A stretch of DNA of 64,000 nt, taken from NCBI RefSeq assembly GCF_013415125.1, contig NZ_JACCDE010000005.1, positions 117,128 through 181,127 of the forward strand. Reading direction: 5' to 3'. Below, in pieces: positions 55,303-63,076 of the stretch; positions within the stretch are counted from its first letter, which is position 1; the number at the start of each line of letters is the position of its first letter. This DNA comes from Vreelandella glaciei (GTDB lineage: Bacteria; Pseudomonadota; Gammaproteobacteria; Pseudomonadales; Halomonadaceae). Both the position numbers and the translations under genes were made by a program. The notes below the pieces were generated by a model that was not told where the DNA came from, did not search any database, and saw only the letters and a list, made by a program, of their open reading frames with translations.

Positions 55303-55926
55303 ATGATTTTTTTTCGTTTTACCTTATTGATGGCTACCTTATCAGCTTCTTCCACCCTATACGCTCAAGAACAGGAGAGTGAGATTAACCTTCAAAGCGA
55401 CGATGCGAATTTAATTGTCTATTTAACACGTACCAACAATACGAAAGCCGTCGCTTCAATGATTCATGAGGCAGTGGGCGGAGAACTTATTGAGCTAGCA
55501 TTAGAATCGCCCTACCCTGAAGATTATGACGCTATCGTATCTCAAGTAGACGAAGAGAATGAAACAGGGTACCTTCCTCCTCTTGAATCAACCATCGATA
55601 ACATAGAGCAATACGATACCATTTTTATTGGTTTTCCTACCTGGGACATGACCCTGCCACCACCAATGAAAAGCTTCTTGAGTGAATATGATTTAAGCGG
55701 AAAAACCGTTATTCCCTTCAATACTAATGGTGGCTACGGCTTAGGAAGCAGCCTGGAAGTTGTTGAAGAATTGTGCGCTGGTTGTCAGATATTAGATGCA
55801 TTCGAAACAAAGGGTGGCTTAGAAAGGGATGGCATTTTACTAGCTATAGAAAATGAGAGAGAAGATGAGGTTGAGGCTGACGTTTTAGATTGGCTGGAAA
55901 GTATAGGCTATTCAGGATTAAAATGA
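55303..55926 (+). CDS. Flavodoxin-fold protein with signal peptide
   Basis: The 207-aa protein has a putative signal peptide (FTLLMATLSASSTLYA-QEQ) and then a flavodoxin domain: LIVYLTRTNNTKAVASMIHE takes the place of the FMN phosphate loop, TIFIGFPTWDMTLPPPMKSF is the isoalloxazine loop, and VIPFNTNGGYGLGSSLEVVE follows. FMN proteins of this kind are normally cytosolic, so an exported flavodoxin is unusual. Relatives without a signal are common next to aldo/keto reductases and cupins. It overlaps the next start by 4 bp (ATGA), but that following gene is cut short. Confidence 0.85.
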   Translation: MIFFRFTLLMATLSASSTLYAQEQESEINLQSDDANLIVYLTRTNNTKAVASMIHEAVGGELIELALESPYPEDYDAIVSQVDEENETGYLPPLESTIDNIEQYDTIFIGFPTWDMTLPPPMKSFLSEYDLSGKTVIPFNTNGGYGLGSSLEVVEELCAGCQILDAFETKGGLERDGILLAIENEREDEVEADVLDWLESIGYSGLK

Positions 55927-56045
55927 GAAAACTACGTTATATCAACACGCTCACTACCTGCTTTCTTATAGGTGTGCTCGCGAATTTTGAGCTAATCAGT
56001 TGTCATAAGGGGCTTGAGGGCTTTGCCCATCATGCTCTTGACTAA
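55923..56045 (+). pseudogene. 5' remnant of a gene cut by an IS3-family insertion
   Basis: An ATG overlapping the flavodoxin stop opens 40 codons beginning MRKLRYINTLTTCFLIGVLA, which looks like the start of a signal peptide or membrane segment. The tail (about the last 15 codons) comes from an IS3-type OrfA remnant read antisense. The original gene was probably the next exported protein of the island, lost when the IS inserted. Confidence 0.6.
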
Positions 56046-56178
56046 CTGACGACCCATTTATCTATGCTCGAAGACACCGCATGCATGCTTCACGAACAGT
56101 GTAGTTTTGATCAACGACCAGTTGTGCTGCTTCGAGTCGAAATACAGGACTAAAGTCACGCTTTGGTCTTGTTACCAT
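56000..56178 (-). pseudogene. Degenerate IS3-family OrfA remnant
   Basis: From the ATG at 56178 the minus strand reads MVTRPKRDFSPVFRLEAAQL, then VVDQNYTVREAC, the classical start of an IS3-group OrfA. After a small deletion and frameshift the next parts DKWV-like (ATAAATGGGTC) and GKALK-like are still readable. No OrfB follows. It is a decayed fragment in the 390-bp gap between the island and the metal module; nothing else is seen in that gap apart from the terminator at its end. Confidence 0.75.
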
Positions 56179-56271
56179 TCTGCCATTAAACTCATCTGAT
56201 GTGCTTAGGTATGATTTTATATCAAGCGGCCTGTTAATAAATTAAGACCACTAGCGAACAATTTACGCTGG

Positions 56272-56310
56272 TACAAAGAAAGCCTCTAGCACTCAAACGA
56301 GCGCTAGAGG
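56272..56310 (-). terminator. Terminator of the HupE-anchor unit
   Basis: On the minus strand CCTCTAGC and GCTAGAGG form an 8-bp stem around a 12-nt loop, extended inside by partial pairing, followed by CTTTCTTTG. It lies 9 bp past the anchor gene stop. Confidence 0.75.
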
Positions 56311-56318
56311 TTATTCCA

Positions 56319-57134
56319 TTAAAGTGCCTTCACTAACTCGCCATAATCTCCACCCACACGCAAGACAATGGTCACGTCGTTGTCATTGCGGTTACGGAAG
56401 AACCAGCCGTGATTGCCGGTGAAAGCGGCTTCAAGCTTGCCCTCATCCTCGGGTACACCCCGGCCTTTCTCATAACTGATGGAGTTACCATTTCCATCAC
56501 CGTGCGTGTCAAAGTTGACGGGGCCACCTTCTGATGCCCAAGCAAAGGTAGCAATAGCACCTTCTTGCATGGTGAGTTTGTACTCCGTTCCTTCTCCTGG
56601 CGTCAGAGTAAAGCTCACCTCATCACTCCATAGAGACGCTTCTTCCGCTTGCGCCGCCTGGGAAGCGGCCTCCTCAGTCGCTAATGCCTCTGCCAGCGCC
56701 ACGCTGGCGTCGGTCATCACCCTTTCAGAACCAGTAGGTGAAGGTGCGACTGGATCACTCGCTGAGGCTGAATTGGCTGTTGGGGGAGCTATCTCTGCCT
56801 CGGATGTCGCAGTCTGAGCATCAGCACCGTTTACCGTCGCAGGCTGACTATCACTGACGATCTCTTGAGATGCAGTGGGTTGAGACGCCTGCTGGGCACT
56901 GGCTTGATCGTTGGCCTGGTCAAGCTCGGCTTCCTCAGCCAGCTGGGTTTTGATTTCTCCCATCTCAGTCAGCCCCAACATGCGCCCAGCGCCGGTGGGG
57001 TCAATGGCATACTCAGCAGGCAGCACGACGGTGATCAGCAAAGCGACGGCAATAACGGCGGCCATCAACGTAGAGCGAAGTAACTTACCCGTTGACGGCA
57101 GTTCGGCACGGGTTGGAAGATCAGAGTTATACAT
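56319..57134 (-). CDS. Transmembrane anchor protein, 271 aa
   Basis: The protein has one N-terminal helix (LMAAVIAVALLITVVLPAEY), then a long low-complexity Ala/Ser/Glu/Gln/Thr-rich spacer (about 65-165) and a compact C-terminal domain (FTLTPGEGTEYKLTMQEGAI, then GNHGWFFRNRNDNDVTIVLR). Proteins with this layout are usually named transmembrane anchor protein and occur beside HupE/UreJ permeases. The C-terminal domain should lie in the periplasm. Its job is unknown; linkage to hupE and a metal operator suggests cobalt or nickel handling. 16 bp separate it from hupE. Confidence 0.78.
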   Translation of the reverse strand: MYNSDLPTRAELPSTGKLLRSTLMAAVIAVALLITVVLPAEYAIDPTGAGRMLGLTEMGEIKTQLAEEAELDQANDQASAQQASQPTASQEIVSDSQPATVNGADAQTATSEAEIAPPTANSASASDPVAPSPTGSERVMTDASVALAEALATEEAASQAAQAEEASLWSDEVSFTLTPGEGTEYKLTMQEGAIATFAWASEGGPVNFDTHGDGNGNSISYEKGRGVPEDEGKLEAAFTGNHGWFFRNRNDNDVTIVLRVGGDYGELVKAL

Positions 57135-57150
57135 CGGGGACTCCCCTTAA

Positions 57151-57885
57151 TTAAGCAATGAAATAGCCGGTCAGTTGATAACCCACCAGCATAAAACCAG
57201 CACACATCATGGCGACGTTGGCGGTATACGCGTGGCGTAAGAAGCCAGTAGTACGTCGCCAGAAGCCCATCACAATGAGAATGGCGCTCAATGCCAGTAG
57301 CTGGCCGATCTCTACGCCTACGTTGAATGCCAGGAGGTTAGGGACGAGACCATCAGGCGAGATATCGTATTCAATGATCTTGCTCGACAGGCCAAGGCCA
57401 TGAAACAGACCAAACACCAACGTGGCTACCTTAGTGTTGGGCTGAAAGCCGAACCAACACTGATACGCACCGATGTTATCGAGCGCCTTATAAACAACGG
57501 AGAGTCCGATGATGGCGTCAATCAGGTAACTATTGATGCCGATATTGAAGTACACCCCTAACAGCATCGTCGTCGAGTGACCGATGGCAAAGAGGCTGAC
57601 GTAAATAGCAATATGCTGCATTCGGTAGAGGAAAAAGATGACCCCTAACAAAAACAGAATGTGGTCATACCCCGTCACCATGTGCTTGGCACCGAGATAC
57701 ATAAACGAGATCAGATGAACATCATAGATCTCTTGTATATAGCCCTTGTCACCTTCAGCCACCGCGTGAGCAAGTACCTCACCACTGGCGCCCAGTAGCA
57801 TTAACAGCAGGGTTAGAAAGGCTAAGGCGTGGCGTCGGGCCATTATAGGCAAGCCGAGCGCACCCCTTACTTGGGATGGAAACAT
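57151..57885 (-). CDS. HupE/UreJ-family metal permease
   Basis: The 244-aa membrane protein belongs to the HupE/UreJ family of nickel or cobalt permeases. A signal-like first helix is followed by HMVTGYDHILFLLGVIFFL, the family motif with His and Asp, and GLFHGLGLSSKIIEYD, with His residues for the metal. GGAGG stands four bases before the ATG at 57885. It lies in a row with the His-rich protein and the anchor gene, behind a DmeR-type palindrome. Uptake is the usual role, but coregulation with an exporter leaves the direction open. Confidence 0.88.
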   Translation of the reverse strand: MFPSQVRGALGLPIMARRHALAFLTLLLMLLGASGEVLAHAVAEGDKGYIQEIYDVHLISFMYLGAKHMVTGYDHILFLLGVIFFLYRMQHIAIYVSLFAIGHSTTMLLGVYFNIGINSYLIDAIIGLSVVYKALDNIGAYQCWFGFQPNTKVATLVFGLFHGLGLSSKIIEYDISPDGLVPNLLAFNVGVEIGQLLALSAILIVMGFWRRTTGFLRHAYTANVAMMCAGFMLVGYQLTGYFIA

Positions 57886-57940
57886 GCAACCTCCACGGGT
57901 CAGTCATTAGTGTTGGCCATCCGATGGATGGCCCCAGTCA

Positions 57941-58306
57941 TCAAGCAACGACTGGCCGTGGAGGCCGCTCCAAGCGGTAGACACGACGCAGGGGAAAGGC
58001 CCGTCGTTCGCCTATCCGCAGGGCGTGACGGACGTTGGGTGCGAGGGCAATGCTCGCCCCCAACCGGTCCGCTTGTTCGTGGAAATGACTGCCGCTCTCA
58101 TGAGGGAGCTGGCGAGCATCTTCATGCATGTGGCTATGGGTATGCCCATGGCCGCTTAGATCACTCTTGTGGTCAAGCGACGCAACGCTAGCCATGCTCG
58201 CCGCCCCATGGGCTTGCGCCTCGCCGAGGCTGGAGATGACCAGGCTAGGCAAGAACACTAGTAAAAACATCAGGTAGCCAAGACGGTGGCGCAGCCGATG
58301 GAGCAT
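57941..58306 (-). CDS. Exported His-rich protein
   Basis: The protein of about 121 aa starts MLHRLRHRLGYLMFLLVFLP with a likely signal peptide ending near AQA-HGA. A histidine-rich stretch (SGHGHTHSHMHEDARQLPHE) follows, then a basic C-terminus (FPLRRVYRLERPPRPVV). It is probably a periplasmic metal-binding protein, similar in style to CzcI-like proteins. An upstream in-frame start at 58375 would lie inside the operator region. First gene of the minus-strand His-rich/hupE/anchor unit. Confidence 0.7.
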   Translation of the reverse strand: MLHRLRHRLGYLMFLLVFLPSLVISSLGEAQAHGAASMASVASLDHKSDLSGHGHTHSHMHEDARQLPHESGSHFHEQADRLGASIALAPNVRHALRIGERRAFPLRRVYRLERPPRPVVA

Positions 58307-58392
58307 AACAAAACAACCAGAGTAAAAGTGATAACCAAGCAACAGATGCTGTTTCAGCAATAGCGTTGGCAGCATGATACCAATAGATTAAC

Positions 58393-58409
58393 ATCCCCCC
58401 TAGGGGGAT
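58393..58409. promoter_or_regulatory. DmeR/CsoR-type palindromic operator (copy 1)
   Basis: ATCCCCCCTAGGGGGAT is a 7-3-7 dyad built from C and G tracts, as bound by the RcnR/CsoR/DmeR family. It lies between divergent dmeR (start 58434) and the His-rich/hupE/anchor unit (start 58306). The same core recurs upstream of dmeF. Confidence 0.85.
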
Positions 58410-58433
58410 AGAAACAATGAAAAGGAAAAGAAC

Positions 58434-58709
58434 ATGACATCGCATACCCACCAGTCGCATCCCGATATCATCAAGCGACTCAATCGCGCTCGCGGCCATT
58501 TGCAGAGCGTGACGCACATGATGGAAGAGGGTCGCCACTGCCTCGACATCGCGCAGCAGCTCCACGCGGTCGAGAAAGCCGTCCAGCAGGCTAAGCGCGT
58601 ATTGATCCATGACCATATTGAGCACTGTCTGGATGACGCTCTTAGCCCTCTCTCACCGGAACAGCAACACCATGTCGACGATTTCAAAGCGATTGCGCGT
58701 TATTTGTGA
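58434..58709 (+). CDS. dmeR: CsoR/RcnR-family metal-sensing repressor (DmeR-like)
   Basis: The 91-aa all-helical repressor has the family metal ligands: His4 near the N-terminus, Cys36 (GRHCLDIAQQL), His61 and Cys65 (LIHDHIEHCLDD). The spacing 4-36-61-65 is the H-C-H-C fingerprint described for nickel sensor InrS; RcnR has His at the last position and CsoR lacks the first His. Together with DmeF on the other side it matches DmeR, the Co/Ni-responsive repressor. Its own operator lies 25 bp upstream. Its 3' end overlaps that of dmeF by 10 bp. Confidence 0.88.
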   Translation: MTSHTHQSHPDIIKRLNRARGHLQSVTHMMEEGRHCLDIAQQLHAVEKAVQQAKRVLIHDHIEHCLDDALSPLSPEQQHHVDDFKAIARYL

Positions 58710-59680
58710 GGAGCTAACGCCAAGCCAGCACTTTGGTCTTCCTCGCAGGGCAATATCTCAACTGTGATGTGAACGAGAGAAGAACAATGGGCCTGGATAT
58801 GGCGTTTGTATGCCGTGGGCGACTCGGGTTCATGGGCCACGATGGAGACGATAGCAGCATAAATATTGGGGCCAATCGACCACACATGGAGATCACTAAC
58901 ACGGGCATCATCGTTCTCAACGGCCTGTTTGACAGCGTTTTCCATCGATTGATGCTGATGATCCAGCAATACTGTCGATGTCTCTTTAAGCAACTGCCAT
59001 GACCAGCGGGTGACCAAGATAGCGCCCACGATTCCCATGGCAGGGTCCATCCACCCCCAACCCGCATATTTACCCGCCAGCAGCGCCACAATCGCGAGCA
59101 CTGATGTCAGTGCATCCGCCAGTACATGCAGGTAAGCAGCACGACGATTATGATCATGATGATGGCTGTGGTCAGGATCATGCCCATGACCATGACCATG
59201 ATGGTGGTCATGACCGGCCTCGCCTAATATCCAGGCAGAAACACCGTTGACCACCAAACCGATAAACGCGACAAAAATAGCCCCGTTAAACGAGATCTCA
59301 ACGGGTTGAATAAAGCGGCCCACGCTTTCTATCACCATGTAAAGGGCGAACACGGCCAGCAGTATCGCGCCGGTAAATCCCCCTAGCGCGTTGACCTTAC
59401 CGGTGCCAAATGAGAACCGGTCATTCGTAGCCTGCTTACGGGCATAGGCATACGCAAAAGCGGCAATACCCAGTGCCACCGCATGGGAGCCCATATGCAA
59501 CCCATCGGCCAGCAGCGCCATTGACCCGTAGATCACCCCCGCCGTAATTTCCCAAACCATCATGGCCAGGGTCAGCCCGACCACAATGAGCGTCCGCGAC
59601 TCTCCGGAGCGTTTATGGTTCTGGCCAAACGTATGATCGTGCTGCCATTGGTCAAGACGATGGTGATGCATGACGGGCAT
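58700..59680 (-). CDS. dmeF: Co(II)/Ni(II) efflux transporter DmeF (CDF family)
   Basis: The 326-aa cation diffusion facilitator has six helices, metal-site Asp/His in MALLADGLHMGSHAVALGIA and HVLADALTSVLAIVALLAGK, a long His-rich loop (GHDHHHGHGHGHDPDHSHHH) between TM4 and TM5, and a C-terminal cytosolic domain (VSDLHVWSIGPNIYAAIVSI). The ARFSFGTGK-like RFSFGTGKVNALGGF is the DmeF signature. It exports cobalt or nickel. The start may be 59680 or the Met at 59671. A DmeR-type operator lies 58 bp upstream. Confidence 0.92.
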   Translation of the reverse strand: MPVMHHHRLDQWQHDHTFGQNHKRSGESRTLIVVGLTLAMMVWEITAGVIYGSMALLADGLHMGSHAVALGIAAFAYAYARKQATNDRFSFGTGKVNALGGFTGAILLAVFALYMVIESVGRFIQPVEISFNGAIFVAFIGLVVNGVSAWILGEAGHDHHHGHGHGHDPDHSHHHDHNRRAAYLHVLADALTSVLAIVALLAGKYAGWGWMDPAMGIVGAILVTRWSWQLLKETSTVLLDHQHQSMENAVKQAVENDDARVSDLHVWSIGPNIYAAIVSIVAHEPESPTAYKRHIQAHCSSLVHITVEILPCEEDQSAGLALAPHK

Positions 59681-59737
59681 ACCTAATGGAAAAAAAGAAC
59701 TTGTTCAGCGTAGGAGCTATCGAGCGTTGCGACGCCA

Positions 59738-59760
59738 CCTATCCCCCCTAGGGGGATAGG
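59738..59760. promoter_or_regulatory. DmeR/CsoR-type palindromic operator (copy 2)
   Basis: The same ATCCCCCCTAGGGGGAT core as at 58393-58409 is extended by CCT and AGG on the outside to a perfect 10-3-10 dyad. It lies upstream of dmeF, so dmeR, dmeF and the hupE unit all have the site. Confidence 0.87.
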
Positions 59761-59841
59761 TGAGATGTTAGTGGAGATCAGGTGGGTTCACAACTAGACG
59801 TGCTTGATAGCTTGGCCTATCGCAGACTAAGTATTGGAATC

Positions 59842-60782
59842 TTAGGCAATACGCTCTGAGAGCGGAAGCGCACGCTTTAGGATATCGGCGAGTGTGACAA
59901 CTCCATGTAACCTTTCAGTGTTCATGACCACTGCGAGCTGTACACTTGTTTTGCGCATGCGAGCCAGTGCTTCATAAACAGGCGTTTCGCCGTCCAGTAC
60001 AAACGCCTGGCGGGCAATTTCACGGGCGGCTCGATCAGCGGGTTCCAGTAGCGTATCGCGCACATGTACGACCGTTGGTGGAATATCCTTCTCACCCATC
60101 ACGAGAATGCGAAAATGGCCCGACTTGATCGCTGCTGCGCGCACATCGGCGACCGAGGCCGCCCGGGTGACGTGGACTGGCAAATCGCCCTCGGTTATCA
60201 AAGAGGCGACCGGAAGTGTGCCCAAATCGATCAAGCCAGAAAGCTGCTGCATCTCTGGCTGAAAGGTGCCCACCTGTCCAGAGTGCTCCACCAACTGCCG
60301 AATCGTCTCAATATCTTGCCCACCCACGGCGGCGCTTTCGACAGGCTCAACGCCGGAGGCTTTAACCAAATGGTTGGCGAGGCGATTCACCCAGCCGAGG
60401 AGCCCACGCAATGGCCAAATGTAGATGCGCGAGATTACGCCAATGGTCAATGCTGACTTTTCTGGATGAGCAATGGCCCAGGATTCAGGTGCCATCTCAC
60501 CGACGACCAAATGTAAAAATGTCACTACGAACAGTGCAAGACCAAAGGCCGCACCACCGGCAGCCCAGTCGGGCAGCCCCCAGGCCGTGAAAATGGGGCC
60601 AAGCCAGACATCGACAGCAGGCTTTGATACAGCACCTAGCGCAAACCTGCAGAACGTAATCCCTAACTGAGCACCCGCCAGCATCAAGGTTAAATCATTC
60701 ATACCGCGCAGCGCAGCCCGTGCAGAGGAGCTATTGGCGGCTAACTCTTCAAGGAGATGACGACAAACAGTGGATCGTTCAT
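59842..60782 (-). pseudogene. CNNM/CBS transporter gene 2, N-terminal deletion and frameshift
   Basis: From HLLEELAANSSSARAALRGM down to 59842 the frame encodes a DUF21/CNNM membrane domain (AGAQLGITFCRFALGAVSKP, HLVVGEMAPESWAIAHPEKS) and a CBS pair (DTLLEPADRAAREIARQA, VVMNTERLHGVVTLADILKR). The natural start is the ATG at 60782 (MNDPLFVVI), overlapping the upstream gene by ATGA, but that frame ends after 13 codons. The missing piece is the first membrane helix of about 20-25 residues, so a deletion has joined the start to LLEELAAN out of frame. Lacks a CorC domain, as usual for the second gene of such pairs. Confidence 0.78.
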
Positions 60783-61655
60783 GCGTTCTCTCCTGCCAGG
60801 GGTAGCTCAATTAATTGAACACGCATCAGGTTGGGAACATGCCGTTCAATGCGCAGCACATCGATGACGAGACGCTGTCTCATCGGCTCCTAGGCAACCA
60901 GCTCAGCAGGATCAACGGGCAAATCAATCGGCACTGTCTCGCCTTCCCTGGGTAACGCACCCAGCGCTGCGATGAGCAAACCTGCCATTGCCTCCACATC
61001 GTGATGGGGCAGGTCATGGTCAATGACGCGTTTCAACTCATCCAAATGAACGTCGCCCTCCATCATCCAGGTCGTATCGTTTTCGGCCACAATTGCGTCG
61101 TTGGTGGCTTCATCATGCTCATCGGTGATTTCGCCGGCGATCTCTATGGCGAGATCACGATGGTCAGTACCCCGGTAAAACCGCCGTACTCATCAATGAC
61201 GCAAGCCATCTGATTGGTCTTTTGTACTAACTGGTCGAGTGCATCGGGTAAGCGCATCAGCGTGGGGAGCACTGCAGCTGGTCTCATCACGGAGGGGACC
61301 GGCTGGTCGCGATGCCCCGCCTCGATCCGTTTGAGTAGGTTAGCAAGATGCACCACGCCTACCGAGGCATTTTCGTCATCGATCTCTGGGTAGCGAGTAT
61401 GGGCACGCTCCATGAGGCTAATGAGCTCCTCAAGGGACGTTTCAGGGCTAACCCATTCGACCTGCGACGTTGCACTGCGAGAAATCGAGAATAAGATCCA
61501 TCATACGCGATAGCTCACGTGGCAAATTCCCAGTCTCGTGAATCAGCAATAATGTGCGGGAGGTCGATAGCGGATGCGCTTACGTCCAGATCGTGGACAG
61601 GCTCGATACGTAGCAGCTTCAAGAATAGATTGGTAAAGCTCCCTAAGACTTCTGA
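60779..61655 (-). pseudogene. CNNM/CBS/CorC transporter gene 1, multiply disrupted
   Basis: Homology to a CNNM-CBS-CorC protein is spread over several frames: TNLFLKLLRIEPVHDLDVSA and PHIIADSRD (61655-61530), then ETGNLPRELSRMMDLILDF (about 61535-61475), then VEWVSPETSLEELISLMERA to CVIDEYGGFTGVLT (61465-61155), then EIAGEITDEHDEATNDAIV to VDPAELVA (61145-60893). There an in-frame TAG interrupts the CorC domain, which continues as RQRLVIDVLRIERHVPNLMR to 60779. The N-terminal membrane part is lost at about 61655; the next 290 bp up to azlD show no gene. Confidence 0.8.
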
Positions 61656-61945
61656 ATCAGAGTCGCTGCGATGGGGGTTAACTCTGTTCCAACAGTTATG
61701 CTGGTTTACAGGGGGATCCCTGTTGTCATTTCCAGCAATTGATGCGACGTGACGTCGTAATATCAATCTAATAAAAAATTTATGCAGGATTGAATGCAAC
61801 AGAAATAATAGTATCTGCTGCGACAGATCACGTATTTTTCAATATTAAGTGCGACTGCTCTTCTAGCATAAACCTTAGAATCGGAACCATAGATAAGAAT
61901 TTACATTACCTCCTAAGACGGAAAGCCATCAAAGACATGGGTAGG

Positions 61946-62254
61946 CTAAAACTGCCGCGTTATCGCTGCTGCCACAATGCCTAATGCGATAGCGGGTAGC
62001 GGTTTCTTCAGTACAAGCATGGTGACCGCAGTGGTCAGTAACGCGATGCGCGCCCCACTATCCCCAGTTACCGCGATGGGAGCAAGCAAGGCTACCAGTA
62101 CAGAACCAGACATCGCCTGGATAAACTGCTTGACCCGATAGCTGATCGGCACAAAGGACATGACATAGACGCCTCCCCAGCGAGTAGCCAGTGTTACTAT
62201 CGCCATGGTGAGTACAATGGCAAAAATGCCTGTGCCAGCTGCTTCAATGTTCAT
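61946..62254 (-). CDS. azlD: AzlD-family branched-chain amino acid exporter subunit
   Basis: The 102-aa small membrane protein has four helices and the AzlD pattern (TRWGGVYVMSFVPISYRVKQ, AMSGSVLVALLAPIAV). With AzlC it forms a branched-chain amino acid or analogue exporter. The ATG at 62254 with GGGGAG upstream lies 10 bp inside the azlC 3' end. Confidence 0.88.
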   Translation of the reverse strand: MNIEAAGTGIFAIVLTMAIVTLATRWGGVYVMSFVPISYRVKQFIQAMSGSVLVALLAPIAVTGDSGARIALLTTAVTMLVLKKPLPAIALGIVAAAITRQF

Positions 62255-62960
62255 CGTTTTGCGCTCCCCATACCGTTCCAGCAACACCGCCCGCCACTGC
62301 CCCTACCATAATGTGGCTGTTTGCGGGTAAGTAGCGGAAAGCCAGTAATGATGCCGTGGCTGCAACCGTCCAAATAATCAGCATTCGAAGGTTCTTTTCA
62401 CCGCCAATCACCATGGATAACAAGAAACATCCCATAACCATATCCAAGCCGAGGCTCTCAGGGTTACTAACGGCACTGCCAAAATAGACGCCAAGCCACG
62501 TACCGACGACCCAGAAGAACCAAAGAGCAAGACCGCCACCAAACAACAGACCTAACCCTGGTTTTCCTCGGCTAAATGCTTGCATGGACATCGCCCAATT
62601 AGCGTCGGATGCCACCAGCATCACGCCATATCGTTTTGCAGGCGATAGGTGGCGGAGCCAGGGATATAACGTGGCTCCCATTAGAAGATGTCGAGCATTG
62701 ATTGCAAACACCGTCATCATCATCGTGAACAACGGAATGTGTGTTCCCCATAAATCTAAAGCAGCAAACTGGGCAGCCCCGGCAAACACCAACGTACTCA
62801 TGACAACGGTTGTCGAGCTGCTAAGGCCTGCTTGGGTCGCAGCCAAACCGAAGGCGGCACCAAAGACGATCACAAAGATAGAAATAGGGGCTAGCTGCTT
62901 GAACCCTGACCAGATCAGCGGCTTATCAAGGTGATGTAATTCTGTATCGGCGCATGCCAT
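62244..62960 (-). CDS. azlC: AzlC-family branched-chain amino acid exporter subunit
   Basis: The 238-aa membrane protein has the AzlC family start (GFKQLAPISIFVIVFGAAFG, LAATQAGLSSSTTVVMSTLV) and NARHLLMGATLYPWLRHLSP in the middle. Its 3' end overlaps azlD. The ATG at 62960 (MACADTE) has GGAG six bases upstream; a TTG at 62975 is the alternative. Divergent from a LysR gene that probably controls it. Confidence 0.9.
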   Translation of the reverse strand: MACADTELHHLDKPLIWSGFKQLAPISIFVIVFGAAFGLAATQAGLSSSTTVVMSTLVFAGAAQFAALDLWGTHIPLFTMMMTVFAINARHLLMGATLYPWLRHLSPAKRYGVMLVASDANWAMSMQAFSRGKPGLGLLFGGGLALWFFWVVGTWLGVYFGSAVSNPESLGLDMVMGCFLLSMVIGGEKNLRMLIIWTVAATASLLAFRYLPANSHIMVGAVAGGVAGTVWGAQNDEH

Positions 62961-63076
62961 TGATGACTCCTTCAATTACTTAAATATTCCTACACTATGC
63001 ACTTGGTGGAGCATGCCAGAAAACCGCATAATTCAAGGGGTAATTATTCGATATGCTAATGGGAGAGTAAAACAGG

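Noticed and set aside
61790..61984. 64-codon plus-strand frame next to azlD
   Set aside because: It has no ribosome site, overlaps the azlD 3' end antisense and shows no recognisable motif; likely chance in AT-rich sequence.
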